Assembly: GCF_001440415.1 (NCBI RefSeq)
Contig: NZ_LLYA01000001.1
Span: 372,001 to 436,000 of the forward strand
Direction: 5' to 3'
Length of the DNA: 64,000 bases
Origin: Bradyrhizobium retamae
Lineage (GTDB): Bacteria; Pseudomonadota; Alphaproteobacteria; Rhizobiales; Xanthobacteraceae
In this document: positions 52,318-60,662 of the stretch, piece by piece
Numbering within the stretch: the first letter of the stretch is position 1
Layout of the letters: every line of letters starts with the position of its first letter
Program-made: the position numbers and the translations under genes
The notes under the pieces: model-generated
What the model was told of the DNA's origin: nothing
Seen by the model: only the letters and a program-made list of their open reading frames with translations
Database searches by the model: none

Positions 52318-52520
52318 GCCTTCCTCCCATACTATGTTGAATCTTGGTTGAATCTTAGCTGCTTTGCGCAGGCGTTGGATGAACTGTATGAGGACCAGGT
52401 TCCGGGTCTTGCGTCTAAGCGCTGGTTGCCCTGTCGCAGCTTGGGCGTGCAGATTATTGAAGCGCTATGGCACGCCCGCCTGACCGCAGGCACAGCGGCG
52501 AACAGGCATCGCGTTCGCCG

Positions 52521-53681
52521 CTATTTCTGTTTCATGCCAGGCAGCGTGCCCATCATCTTGCATAACACCGTCAGCATCACCTCGTCGGCGCCGCCGCCGA
52601 TCGAGGTCAGGCGGCTGTCGCGATAGGCCCGGCTGACCGGCGTCTCGTTCATGAACCCCATGCCACCCCAGAATTGCAGGCAGGCATCGGTAAGTTCGCG
52701 CCCCAGCCGTCCCGCCTTGAGCTTGGCCATGGTGGCAAGCCGCGTCACGTCCTCGCCCGCGATCAACGCCTCGGCAGCGCGGTAGACCAGCGCGCGCAAC
52801 AGTTCGATCTCGGTCTGCATCTCCGCCAGCTTGAAATGAACGGTCTGGTTATCGAGGATCGACTTTCCGAATGCCTTGCGGTTGCGCGTGTATTCGATCG
52901 TCTCTGATATGATGAATTCATGCGCCTTCAGGCAGGCCGCCGCGCCCCACAGCCGTTCCTCCTGGAACTGCACCATCTGGTAGGTAAAGCCCTTGCCTTC
53001 CTCGCCGATCCGGTTGCGCTTGGGCACCCGGACGTTGTCGAAAAAGATTTGGGCGGTGTCGGATGAGCGCATGCCCATCTTGTCGAGCTTGCGCGCCACC
53101 TGCACACCCTTGGCTTTCATCGGCACACAGATCAGCGACTTGTTGCGATGGACCTGGCCGTCGCTGGTGTTGGCGAGCAGGCAGATCCAGTCCGCCTGCA
53201 CGCCGTTGGTGATCCACATCTTGCCGCCGTTGATGACGTAATCGTCGCCGTCGGAGCGCGCACTCGTCTTGATCGAGGCGACGTCGGAACCGGCGCCCGG
53301 CTCCGAGACGCCGACGCAGGCCACCGCATCACCGGCAATCGCCGGCGCGAGAAATTCACGGCGCACGTCATCAGAACCGAACCGCGCCAGCGCCGGCGTC
53401 GCCATATCGGTCTGCACCCCGATCGCCATCGGCACGCCGCCGCAGGTGATGGCACCGAGCTCTTCGGCCATCATCAGCGCGTAGGAATAATCGAGTCCTT
53501 GACCGCCGAACTCGACTGGCTTGTTGAGGCCGAGAAAGCCGAGGTCGCCAAGCTTCTTGAACAATTCATGCGCCGGGAAAATGTCGTTCTTCTCCCATTC
53601 GTCAACAAAGGGATTGATCTCGGCGGCGATGAATTTTTGCAGGATACGGCGGGGTTCGTCGTGGTCGGCGGTGAAGAGCAT
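52521..53681 (-). CDS. Acyl-CoA dehydrogenase (first of two)
   Basis: A 386-residue flavoenzyme starting at ATG 53681 (MLFTADHDEPRR) with AAGGAA upstream; the longer frame to 53789 reads through the family D repeat and is rejected. Motifs: VACVGVSEPGAGSDVASI (substrate/FAD loop near 125-142), MWITNG, GFTYQMVQFQEERLWGA and FWGGMGFMNETPVSRAYRDS near 350 with the conserved arginine. It oxidises an acyl-CoA to the enoyl-CoA, passing electrons to electron-transfer flavoprotein. Co-oriented with and 145 bp downstream of a second acyl-CoA dehydrogenase. Confidence 0.92.
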   Translation of the reverse strand: MLFTADHDEPRRILQKFIAAEINPFVDEWEKNDIFPAHELFKKLGDLGFLGLNKPVEFGGQGLDYSYALMMAEELGAITCGGVPMAIGVQTDMATPALARFGSDDVRREFLAPAIAGDAVACVGVSEPGAGSDVASIKTSARSDGDDYVINGGKMWITNGVQADWICLLANTSDGQVHRNKSLICVPMKAKGVQVARKLDKMGMRSSDTAQIFFDNVRVPKRNRIGEEGKGFTYQMVQFQEERLWGAAACLKAHEFIISETIEYTRNRKAFGKSILDNQTVHFKLAEMQTEIELLRALVYRAAEALIAGEDVTRLATMAKLKAGRLGRELTDACLQFWGGMGFMNETPVSRAYRDSRLTSIGGGADEVMLTVLCKMMGTLPGMKQK

Positions 53682-53693
53682 GAGTTCCTTCCT

Positions 53694-53824
53694 GTCATTC
53701 CGGGCGCGCGTAGCGCGAACTATGGTGCGCAATTGCGCACCTGAGAATCTCGATCGATAAGCTCCGGATTCTCCGATGTGTAGTTGCACATCGTCGTTCG
53801 CGCTGACGCGCGCCCCGGAATGAC
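53694..53824. repeat. Family D palindrome, long composite copy
   Basis: Outer arms GTCATTCCGGG (53694-53704) and CCGGAATGAC (53815-53824) enclose further inverted pairs, such as TGCGCAATTGCGCA (53730s) and GTGTAGTTGCACAT-like stems. It fills the gap between the two acyl-CoA dehydrogenase genes, both minus strand. Confidence 0.75.
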
Positions 53825-53826
53825 GG

Positions 53827-54981
53827 TCAGAGGCCCATCTGCCGCGAGGCGAGATCCTTCATGATCTCCTCGGTGCCGCCGCCGATCGCGTTGACCTTGA
53901 CCTCGCGATAGATGCGCTCGACCTTGACGCCGCGCATGAAGCCGGCGCCGCCGAAAATCTGGACAGCCTCGGAGGCGCAAAACGCCATGGTCTGGGTCGC
54001 CTGGTTCTTCATCATGCAGATTTCGGCGACCGGGCTCTCGCCCTGCCCGAGCCGCCACGCCAACATTTCCAGCATCGCCTGCGAGGCCGCTACCTTCTGC
54101 GCCATGTCGACGATCTTGTGACGGATCACCTGGTGCTGCGCAATCGGCTTGCCGAAGGTCTTGCGCTGCTTGGCATACGCGATCGCCTCCTCGACGCAGA
54201 CACGGGCATAGGCCGTGCAGCTCGCCGCCATGCCCATGCGCTCGCTGTTGAAATTATGCATGATGATCTTGAAGCCCTGCCCCTCCTCGCCGATCAGGTT
54301 CTCGGCCGGCACGCGGCACTCGTCGAAATGCAGGGTTGCCGTATCCGACGCCCACCAGCCCATCTTCTTCAGTTTCGTCCGCGACAGACCCGGCGTATCG
54401 CCTTCGATCAGCAGCAGGCTGACGCCGCCCGGCCCCTCGCCGCCGGTGCGCACCGCGACCGTCAGATAGTCGGCCCGCATGCCCGACGTGATAAAGGTCT
54501 TCTCCCCGCTGACGACATAATGGTCGCCGTCGCGCCGCGCCCTGGTGCGCAGATTGGCGACGTCGGAGCCGCCGCTCGGCTCGGTGATCGCAAGCGCCGA
54601 GATCTTCTCGCCCGACAGCACCTGCGGCAACACCCTCGCCTTGATCTCGGGCCGCGCGGCGCGCGCGATCGGCGGCGAGCCGATGGTGTGGCTCATCAGG
54701 CTGGAGCTGACCCCGCCCGCACCGGCGCGCGCCAGTTCCTGCGACGCCACGATCTTCATGAACTGGTCGGCGGCCACACCGCCATACTCTTCGGGAAAGC
54801 CGAGCCCAAGCAGCCCGATTTCGGACGCCTTGCGATAGAGCTCGCGCGGAAATTCGCCGGCTTCGTCCCATTCATGGGCATAGGGCTCGATCTCCCGCGC
54901 CACGAAGCGGCGCATCACGTCGCGGAACGCTTCGTGATCCGCCGTGTAGAACGGGCTTTGCACCCCTGTGCGCTCCAGCAT
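53827..54981 (-). CDS. Acyl-CoA dehydrogenase (second of two)
   Basis: A 384-residue flavoenzyme from ATG 54981 (MLERTGVQSPFY) behind GGAGGAAAG; an ATG five codons upstream is also in frame. Motifs: ISALAITEPSGGSDVAN, EKTFITSGMRADYLTVA, GWWASDTATLHFDECRVP, GEEGQGFKIIMHNFNSERMG and FGGAGFMRGVKVERIYREVK near 355. It is typical of the long/medium-chain group. First gene of the minus-strand catabolic run, and divergent from the acyl-CoA ligase gene, so they probably share a regulatory region (54982-55173). Confidence 0.92.
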   Translation of the reverse strand: MLERTGVQSPFYTADHEAFRDVMRRFVAREIEPYAHEWDEAGEFPRELYRKASEIGLLGLGFPEEYGGVAADQFMKIVASQELARAGAGGVSSSLMSHTIGSPPIARAARPEIKARVLPQVLSGEKISALAITEPSGGSDVANLRTRARRDGDHYVVSGEKTFITSGMRADYLTVAVRTGGEGPGGVSLLLIEGDTPGLSRTKLKKMGWWASDTATLHFDECRVPAENLIGEEGQGFKIIMHNFNSERMGMAASCTAYARVCVEEAIAYAKQRKTFGKPIAQHQVIRHKIVDMAQKVAASQAMLEMLAWRLGQGESPVAEICMMKNQATQTMAFCASEAVQIFGGAGFMRGVKVERIYREVKVNAIGGGTEEIMKDLASRQMGL

Positions 54982-55173
54982 GGCTTTCCTCCGCAAGGAT
55001 TACGATGCCCCGATTTGGCTCGCGCAAACTTGCGTTGAGCGGCTGCGGCCTATTTGGCGATGCGGCCAGCCACACAACGCAAGACATTACGCCGATATGC
55101 CGGCTTCATCAGATAAAACGAGATCAGATCGCTGGTATCGAGCGGCGCAAGACCGCCCTGCCCTGGAGGAAGT

Positions 55174-56727
55174 ATGCCCTCGGTTCGCTATTACGACTGG
55201 ATCGCGCATTTCGGCCGCCGCACGCCGGGTAAGATCGCAGCCATCGACCTCGCCAGTGACCGCCGCCTCTCCTACGCAGAGTTCGACGGCCGCATTTCGC
55301 GTCTTGCCACGCATCTGCGCGATGCGCTCGGCGTCAAGCGCGGCGACCGCGTGGCCGTGCTGGCACTGAACACCACCGATACGCTCGAAGTGCAGTTCGC
55401 CTGCGGTCGGATCGGCGCGGTCTTCCTGCCGTTGAATACGCGGCTTACAGTTCCCGAGCTGCAGTTCATTGTCGGCGATTCCTCGCCGAAGGTGATGGTC
55501 CATGACACGGATCTCGCGGAAGTCGCGCTGACGGTTGCGAAGCTCTGCAACGTTTCATCGGCGCTGCTGCTTGGCCCCGGCGGCTCCTATGAATCGGCGA
55601 TCGCGGCATCCAAACCGCTCGACCGGTTTGAAAGCGTCACGCACGACGACATCTCGACCATCATGTATACCTCGGGCACGACAGGCCTGCCCAAAGGCGC
55701 GATCATCACCCACGGCATGACGTTCTGGAACTGCGTCAATCTCGGCGGCCCCGCCTATGTATCGCCGTCGACCGTTCTGCTCACGGTGCTGCCGCTGTTC
55801 CATACCGGTGGGCTCAATTGCTATACCAATCCGGTGCTGCATGCCGGCGGCACCGTGCTGATCATGCGCGCGTTCGATCCCGGCATGGCGCTGCAACTGA
55901 TCAGCGACCCATCATACGGCATTACGCAATTCTTCGGCGTGCCGGCGATCTATCAGTTCATGGCGCAGCATCCTTCGTTCGCGACGGCCGATTTCAGCCG
56001 CCTCGTGATCGGCGGCGTCGGTGGCGCGCCGATGCCGGTGCCGCTCCTGAAAGTATGGGAAGAGCGCGGCGTCGCCCTGCAGCAGGGCTATGGCATGACC
56101 GAGACGTCCCCGGCCGTGCTGGCACTCGACCGCGAGGACGCCGCGCGCAAGGCCGGCTCGTCCGGCAAGCCGGTGCTGCATACGGAAGTACGGATCGTTC
56201 GCCCCGACGGGACGGACGCGGACGTCGGCGAGCTTGGCGAGCTCTGGGTAAGGGGGCCGAACGTCACGCCCGGCTACTGGAACAGGCCGGACGCCAATCA
56301 ATCATCCTTCACCGACGGCTGGCTGCACACCGGTGACGCCACGCGCGTCGACGAGGAAGGCTTTTACTACATCGTCGACCGCTGGAAGGACATGTACATT
56401 TCCGGCGGCGAAAACGTCTATCCGGCCGAAGTCGAGAGCGTGCTGCATCAGCTCGCAGGCATTGCCGAAGCTGCCGTCATCGGCATTCCCAATGAGCAGT
56501 GGGGCGAGGTCGGCATGGCGATCGTGGCGGTCAAGCCGGGCCATACGCTCCGGCCAGAGGAGATCCATGCCCATTGCGCGGCCAATCTGGCGCGGTTCAA
56601 ATGTCCGCGGCTGATCGAATTCGTCGATGCCCTGCCGCGCAACGCCACGGGGAAAATCCACAAGCCGACGCTGCGACAGAAATTCAGCGCGCCGAAAGCG
56701 ACCGACAAGGCGGCCATTGCTTCATGA
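55174..56727 (+). CDS. AMP-forming acyl-CoA ligase (long-chain fatty acid CoA-ligase type)
   Basis: A 517-residue ligase. ATG 55174 follows CTGGAGGAAGT. The substrate-activating motif is IMYTSGTTGLPKGAIITH near 165-182, the adenine-binding GYGMTETSPA near 308, the hinge GWLHTGDATRVDEEGFYYIVD near 385-405, the core motif DRWKDMYISGGENVYP and the catalytic lysine in RNATGKIHKP near 495. It would make the CoA thioester that enters the divergent dehydrogenase-carboxylase-BKACE pathway. It ends 117 bp before the convergent cold-shock gene. Confidence 0.92.
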   Translation: MPSVRYYDWIAHFGRRTPGKIAAIDLASDRRLSYAEFDGRISRLATHLRDALGVKRGDRVAVLALNTTDTLEVQFACGRIGAVFLPLNTRLTVPELQFIVGDSSPKVMVHDTDLAEVALTVAKLCNVSSALLLGPGGSYESAIAASKPLDRFESVTHDDISTIMYTSGTTGLPKGAIITHGMTFWNCVNLGGPAYVSPSTVLLTVLPLFHTGGLNCYTNPVLHAGGTVLIMRAFDPGMALQLISDPSYGITQFFGVPAIYQFMAQHPSFATADFSRLVIGGVGGAPMPVPLLKVWEERGVALQQGYGMTETSPAVLALDREDAARKAGSSGKPVLHTEVRIVRPDGTDADVGELGELWVRGPNVTPGYWNRPDANQSSFTDGWLHTGDATRVDEEGFYYIVDRWKDMYISGGENVYPAEVESVLHQLAGIAEAAVIGIPNEQWGEVGMAIVAVKPGHTLRPEEIHAHCAANLARFKCPRLIEFVDALPRNATGKIHKPTLRQKFSAPKATDKAAIAS

Positions 56728-56751
56728 TCGTGCGCCGGCATGCGACAAACG

Positions 56752-56779
56752 AAAACCCCGCCGGTTCATCACCGGCGGG
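56752..56779 (-). terminator. Rho-independent terminator of the cold-shock gene
   Basis: On the minus strand CCCGCCGGT and ACCGGCGGG (56757-56765 with 56771-56779) form a perfect 9-bp stem with a 5-base loop, followed by GTTTTCGTTT. It lies 65 bp beyond the cold-shock stop codon and is the best intrinsic terminator in the window. Confidence 0.85.
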
Positions 56780-56843
56780 CTCTTGTATCAGAGGCCAATT
56801 AGAGGATCCCAGTACATCCGTGGAAATCCCGAATCGGCAACCT

Positions 56844-57053
56844 TTAATCGACGCGAAGGTTCTCGGCGCTGGTCTTGCCGCGCATCGGGTCCTTCTTCGC
56901 TTCGAACGAGATCTTCTGACCTTCATTGAGCGAGCTCAGACCCGCGCGTTCGACGGCCGAGATGTGGACGAAAACGTCGGTGCTGCCATCATCGGGCTGA
57001 ATGAAGCCAAAACCCTTGGTCGCGTTGAACCACTTAACTGTTCCGGTAGCCAT
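56844..57053 (-). CDS. cspA: Cold-shock protein (CspA family)
   Basis: A 69-residue single cold-shock domain. RNP1 is KGFGFI and RNP2 is VFVHI, the nucleic-acid-binding faces; the N-terminus [14 protein letters not shown] is standard. It binds single-stranded RNA or DNA and melts RNA secondary structure. TTGGAG is placed eight bases before ATG 57053. The leader between 57054 and 57232 has no gene; a TTGACC hexamer near 57160 could be its -35 but no good -10 follows. Confidence 0.97.
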   Translation of the reverse strand: MATGTVKWFNATKGFGFIQPDDGSTDVFVHISAVERAGLSSLNEGQKISFEAKKDPMRGKTSAENLRVD

Positions 57054-57232
57054 GTAACTATCTCCAAGATGCGCGAAAGCGCTTTTGCCCGCACGACCTC
57101 CGCGCAGGCTTGATCCGATTTCAACGATGTCTTGGGGATTAGAGCCGGTTAGGCGTGGTCAACAAGGCAGAGCGATAAGTTCGAATAAGAGCCATATAGT
57201 CTGTTTCGCCGGGAATGCAAGGCTGCAGAGCG

Positions 57233-57997
57233 CTATCCCGGCAGGAACAGTGCGAAGGGTTCTTCCGTCGTTCGCCGCAGATGCTGGCGGTATTGCGCAT
57301 AATTGGGGTCATCGGCAGACACGCGGCCAAAGGTCGGGTTCGCGACCATCTTGATTGGCAGATAGGCGATTGGGGCCGCGATGGGCGTCAACAATGAGCC
57401 GCGGCCGGCGAGCAGCGTCGTGATGATGCCGTACATCTCGCCCGAAATGGCGAGCCGGGCCACCGTGATCAGGCGATGCTGGCCGTGCCGGTTGGTGACC
57501 AGGTAGATATGGCCGGACTGGTTCGGCACCGCCACTTCGCCGAACTGGGTGAACGCCGCGTCCTGCCGTTCGCTCTCGTGAAACACCAGGGAAGACGCCG
57601 CATCGTCCCAGGTGATCTCGGTGCGGTAGGCGAAGATCGCGTCCTTGTCGCCGAACGAGGGACGCACCGTGACATAGGTCCCCTCGATCCAGGCGACCGC
57701 GCGGCGCGAATAGGCGCCCAGTCCATCGGGCGCGACCTCGCCGTTGATGGCAGGCAGGGGCGCTGGCGCCTCCGGCGTCTTGCGCAGGGAAACGCCGAGC
57801 GCCTGCTCGAGCCGGACGGTGGTGGCAAGGGTAAACGGGCGGCGACCACCCAGCACTTTTTCCAGCGTCGATAGGCTGAGTTTTGCAAGCTCTGCCAGAG
57901 ACTGCCGGGAGATGCGGCGGCGGGCGATCTCCTCACGAATCGTGTCGGCAATCTGCCGGCTTTGTTCGGCGGAAAGCTGCTTGTCCGGCGTTGGCAT
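57233..57997 (-). CDS. XRE-type regulator with an unknown C-terminal domain
   Basis: Encodes 254 residues from ATG 57997 (MPTPDKQLSAEQSR) behind AGGGGTGACA; a longer in-frame extension to 58396 runs over the divergent gene and is rejected. Residues about 20-80 are a lambda-repressor-like helix-turn-helix (RISRQSLAELAKLSLSTLEKVLGG). The remaining ~160 residues (VAWIEGTYVTVRPSFGDKDAIFAYR, SGHIYLVTNRHGQHRLITVAR) form no domain recognised here; the alternation of strands suggests a ligand-binding beta fold. It may regulate the divergent sortase-substrate gene, whose start is 187 bp away. Confidence 0.78.
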   Translation of the reverse strand: MPTPDKQLSAEQSRQIADTIREEIARRRISRQSLAELAKLSLSTLEKVLGGRRPFTLATTVRLEQALGVSLRKTPEAPAPLPAINGEVAPDGLGAYSRRAVAWIEGTYVTVRPSFGDKDAIFAYRTEITWDDAASSLVFHESERQDAAFTQFGEVAVPNQSGHIYLVTNRHGQHRLITVARLAISGEMYGIITTLLAGRGSLLTPIAAPIAYLPIKMVANPTFGRVSADDPNYAQYRQHLRRTTEEPFALFLPG

Positions 57998-58184
57998 TGT
58001 CACCCCTGCTTCATTCGCGCCAGTGTACCAGACGCACAATCCATCACAAACCCGCACAAAGCTGCCTCGACCGCGGCGGGCCGCGCTGGCCGGCGGCCGA
58101 ACAAGGCCGATCATTCCGCTCGCGCCAAATCGCTGAACTCCACACCCTCTTACACGGCAAAATCGCCGTTCGGGAGAGAGCGAC

Positions 58185-60455
58185 ATGACGACATGCGACG
58201 ACATCGAGGCCGACAAATGCAACGAACGGCCCAGCCTGGTCAGGCTGGTGCTGTTCTTTGTGATGCAAGGCGTTGCCGTAATCCTGGTCGGATTTGCGGC
58301 ATTATTTTTGAGTTTTGAGCCGGTCTGGTCGGCGGAGCGCCTGCAGTCGGCCTTTCTCAAGCCCGGCGACGCGCGCGCCGGCTCGCTGCTCCTCAAGATC
58401 GATGAAGGCTATGCCGACGCTGCGCGGCTCGGCATCGACGTCGATCTCACCGTGTCGGGTCCCACCGTCCGCGCTCGCATCACCCAGATTTTCCGCAACC
58501 CTTCGAAAGACTGGGTCGAGGCGATCTATGTCTACCCGCTGCCGGCCGGCGGCGCAGTCGATTCGCTGAAGATGGTGATCGGTGATCGCGTCGTGGTCGG
58601 CGACATCAAGGAGCGGCAGCAGGCCAAGGCCATCTACGAGCAGGCGAAGCAGAACGGGCAGAAAGCGGCGCTGACCGAACAGGAGCGGCCGAACATCTTC
58701 ACCAACTCGGTCGCCAATATCGGCCCCGGCGAAACCGTGCTGGTGCAGATCGAGTATCAGGAGCCAGTCCAACAATCCGGCGGCGCGTTCTCGCTACGGG
58801 TGCCGATGGTGGTGGCCCCGCGCTACAATCCCGCGCCCGTCGTGCAAAGCGTCGATTTCAAGCCGGGTAACGGCTGGGGTGTGACCAAGTCCGATCCGGT
58901 TCCGGATCGCGACGGCATCTCGCCCGAAGTGCTCGATCCCGCGACCAACGCGCCGGTCAATCCGACCCGTATCACCGTGCGGCTGCAGGCCGGCTTCCCG
59001 CTCGGCGAAATCAAGAGCCACCATCACGCGATCAAGACGGAGAAGCCGGACGCGAATACGGGCATTCTTCGATTGGCCGAAGGCCTGGTGCCGGCCGATC
59101 GCGATTTCGAACTGACCTGGAAGCCCGTGGCCGAGACGTCGCCTTCGGTCGGGCTGTTCCGCGAGCGCGTCGGCGACAGCGACTATCTGCTCGCCTTCGT
59201 TACCCCGCCGTCGGTCGAACAGGCGCAGCAAATACCTATGCCGCGCGAAGTCATCTTCGTGATCGACAATTCCGGCTCGATGGGCGGCGTCTCGATCATC
59301 CAGGCCAAGGCGAGTCTCATCTACGCGCTCGGCCGCCTGCAGCCCAATGACCGGTTCAACGTGATCCGCTTCGACCACACCATGGATGTGTTATTCCCGT
59401 CAGCCGTGCCGGCCGACAGCGAGCATATCGGCCGGGCCACCTCTTTCGTCGGCGCACTGCAAGCCAATGGCGGCACCGAAATGGTGCCCGCGATGCGCGC
59501 GGCGCTGTCCGACAAGGCCGGCCATGCCAATTACGTCCGTCAGGTCGTGTTCCTCACCGACGGCGCCGTCGGCAACGAGCAGCAATTCTTCGAGACCATC
59601 AACGCGCTGCGCGGCCGCTCGCGCATTTTCATGGTCGGCATCGGCTCGGCGCCGAACACCTACCTGATGACGCGCGCCGCCGAACTCGGCCGTGGCACCT
59701 TCACCCACATCGGCTCGGTCGAGCAGGTCGAAGAGCGCATGCGCGGGCTGTTCGCCAAGCTGGAGAATCCCGTGGTGACCAATCTGGTCGCGAAATTCTC
59801 CGACGCCAGTGCCGACATGACGCCGGCCGCGATTCCCGACGTCTATCGCGACGAGCCGCTGGTTTTAGCGACAAAACTCGACAAGCTCGGCGGCTCCGTC
59901 GAGATCAAGGGGCGCATCGGCGACCGCCCCTGGATGGTCACCCTGCCGCTGGCAGATGCAGCCGAAGGCAAAGGCCTGTCCAAACTCTGGGCACGCCGCA
60001 AGATCGCGGACGCCGAAGTCGCGCGCACTACACGGCAGGCGACCCCGGAAGATGCGGATAAGGCGATTCTGGCGCTGGCGCTCGAGCATCAACTCGTCAC
60101 GCGGCTGACCAGCCTAGTCGCAGTCGACAAGACGCCGAGCCGTCCGCAAGGGGAGCCGCTCAAGGTCTCGGAACTGCCGATCAACCTGCCTGCGGGTTGG
60201 GATTTTGAAAAAGTGTTCGGCGAGCGCTCCCGCGTTCCCGCAACGCCGATGGAACGGCGTGCGGATACGGAGGAGGCGCGGGTCCAGATCGCGGCGCTGA
60301 AGCGGGCCCAGCCTGTCGCCACCGCAGCGCCCAGCACGGTCACGCTGCCGAGGACGGCGACCGACGCCGAACTGAAGATGATTGCGGGCGTGATCCTGCT
60401 CACGTTCAGCCTGATCGTCTTGGTGTTCAATCGACGTCAGATGTCACTGCGTTGA
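58185..60455 (+). CDS. VIT/VWA-domain sortase substrate protein (marine proteobacterial sortase target type)
   Basis: A 756-residue surface protein. An N-terminal membrane segment (LVLFFVMQGVAVILVGFAALFL) precedes a VIT domain at about 60-200 (VDLTVSGPTVRARITQIF, GDRVVVGDIKERQQAKAIYE, NIFTNSVANIGPGETVLVQI) and a VWA domain at about 355-530 with the metal site DNSGS (Asp361, Ser363, Ser365), then TEM near 431 and LTDGAVGN. The C-terminus is a cell-wall-sorting-type signal: LPRTA (721-725), a hydrophobic helix and RR near 750. The sortase encoded downstream is its likely processing enzyme. GGGAGAG lies before ATG 58185. Confidence 0.9.
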   Translation: MTTCDDIEADKCNERPSLVRLVLFFVMQGVAVILVGFAALFLSFEPVWSAERLQSAFLKPGDARAGSLLLKIDEGYADAARLGIDVDLTVSGPTVRARITQIFRNPSKDWVEAIYVYPLPAGGAVDSLKMVIGDRVVVGDIKERQQAKAIYEQAKQNGQKAALTEQERPNIFTNSVANIGPGETVLVQIEYQEPVQQSGGAFSLRVPMVVAPRYNPAPVVQSVDFKPGNGWGVTKSDPVPDRDGISPEVLDPATNAPVNPTRITVRLQAGFPLGEIKSHHHAIKTEKPDANTGILRLAEGLVPADRDFELTWKPVAETSPSVGLFRERVGDSDYLLAFVTPPSVEQAQQIPMPREVIFVIDNSGSMGGVSIIQAKASLIYALGRLQPNDRFNVIRFDHTMDVLFPSAVPADSEHIGRATSFVGALQANGGTEMVPAMRAALSDKAGHANYVRQVVFLTDGAVGNEQQFFETINALRGRSRIFMVGIGSAPNTYLMTRAAELGRGTFTHIGSVEQVEERMRGLFAKLENPVVTNLVAKFSDASADMTPAAIPDVYRDEPLVLATKLDKLGGSVEIKGRIGDRPWMVTLPLADAAEGKGLSKLWARRKIADAEVARTTRQATPEDADKAILALALEHQLVTRLTSLVAVDKTPSRPQGEPLKVSELPINLPAGWDFEKVFGERSRVPATPMERRADTEEARVQIAALKRAQPVATAAPSTVTLPRTATDAELKMIAGVILLTFSLIVLVFNRRQMSLR

Positions 60456-60464
60456 CGTCGGCTG

Positions 60465-60545
60465 AAAGGAGGAGGGACCCCCGACCTCCTCTTTCCAGAG
60501 CGCGCGCGGCTTCCACCCGTCCCCCCAGAGCCGCGCGCGCCGCTT
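60465..60545 (+). terminator. Two hairpins after the sortase-substrate gene
   Basis: Hairpin 1: GAGGAGG (60469-60475) with CCTCCTC (60485-60491), extended by A-T pairs and followed by TTTCC. Hairpin 2: a perfect 12-bp GC stem at 60500-60511 with 60529-60540, followed by CGCTTTATTT. The second resembles a weak intrinsic terminator. Together they would reduce read-through into the sortase gene. Confidence 0.6.
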
Positions 60546-60567
60546 TATTTCTCAACGAACCACCACC

Positions 60568-60651
60568 GTCATTGCGAGCGAAGCGAAGCAATCCAGTCTT
60601 TCATCGTGTCGCGCTATGGATTGCTTCGTCGCTTCGTTCCTCGCAATGACG
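60568..60651. repeat. Family A palindromic repeat, copy 2
   Basis: GTCATTGCGAGCGAAGCGAA to CTCGCAATGAC, with inner arms GAAGCAATCCA / TGGATTGCTTCG, same element as 48389-48472. It lies between the sortase substrate and the sortase, ending 11 bases before the sortase ATG. Confidence 0.88.
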
Positions 60652-60662
60652 GCAGAACCAAA

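Noticed and set aside
52318..52520. Small plus-strand frame upstream of the acyl-CoA dehydrogenase 3' end
   Set aside because: It runs antisense into the dehydrogenase gene, has no good ribosome site, and its product has no known features.
44786..54981. Canonical leucine (liu) or acyclic terpenoid (atu) degradation cluster
   Set aside because: The hydratase and HMG-CoA lyase that define those clusters are missing, and a BKACE gene occupies the cluster instead.
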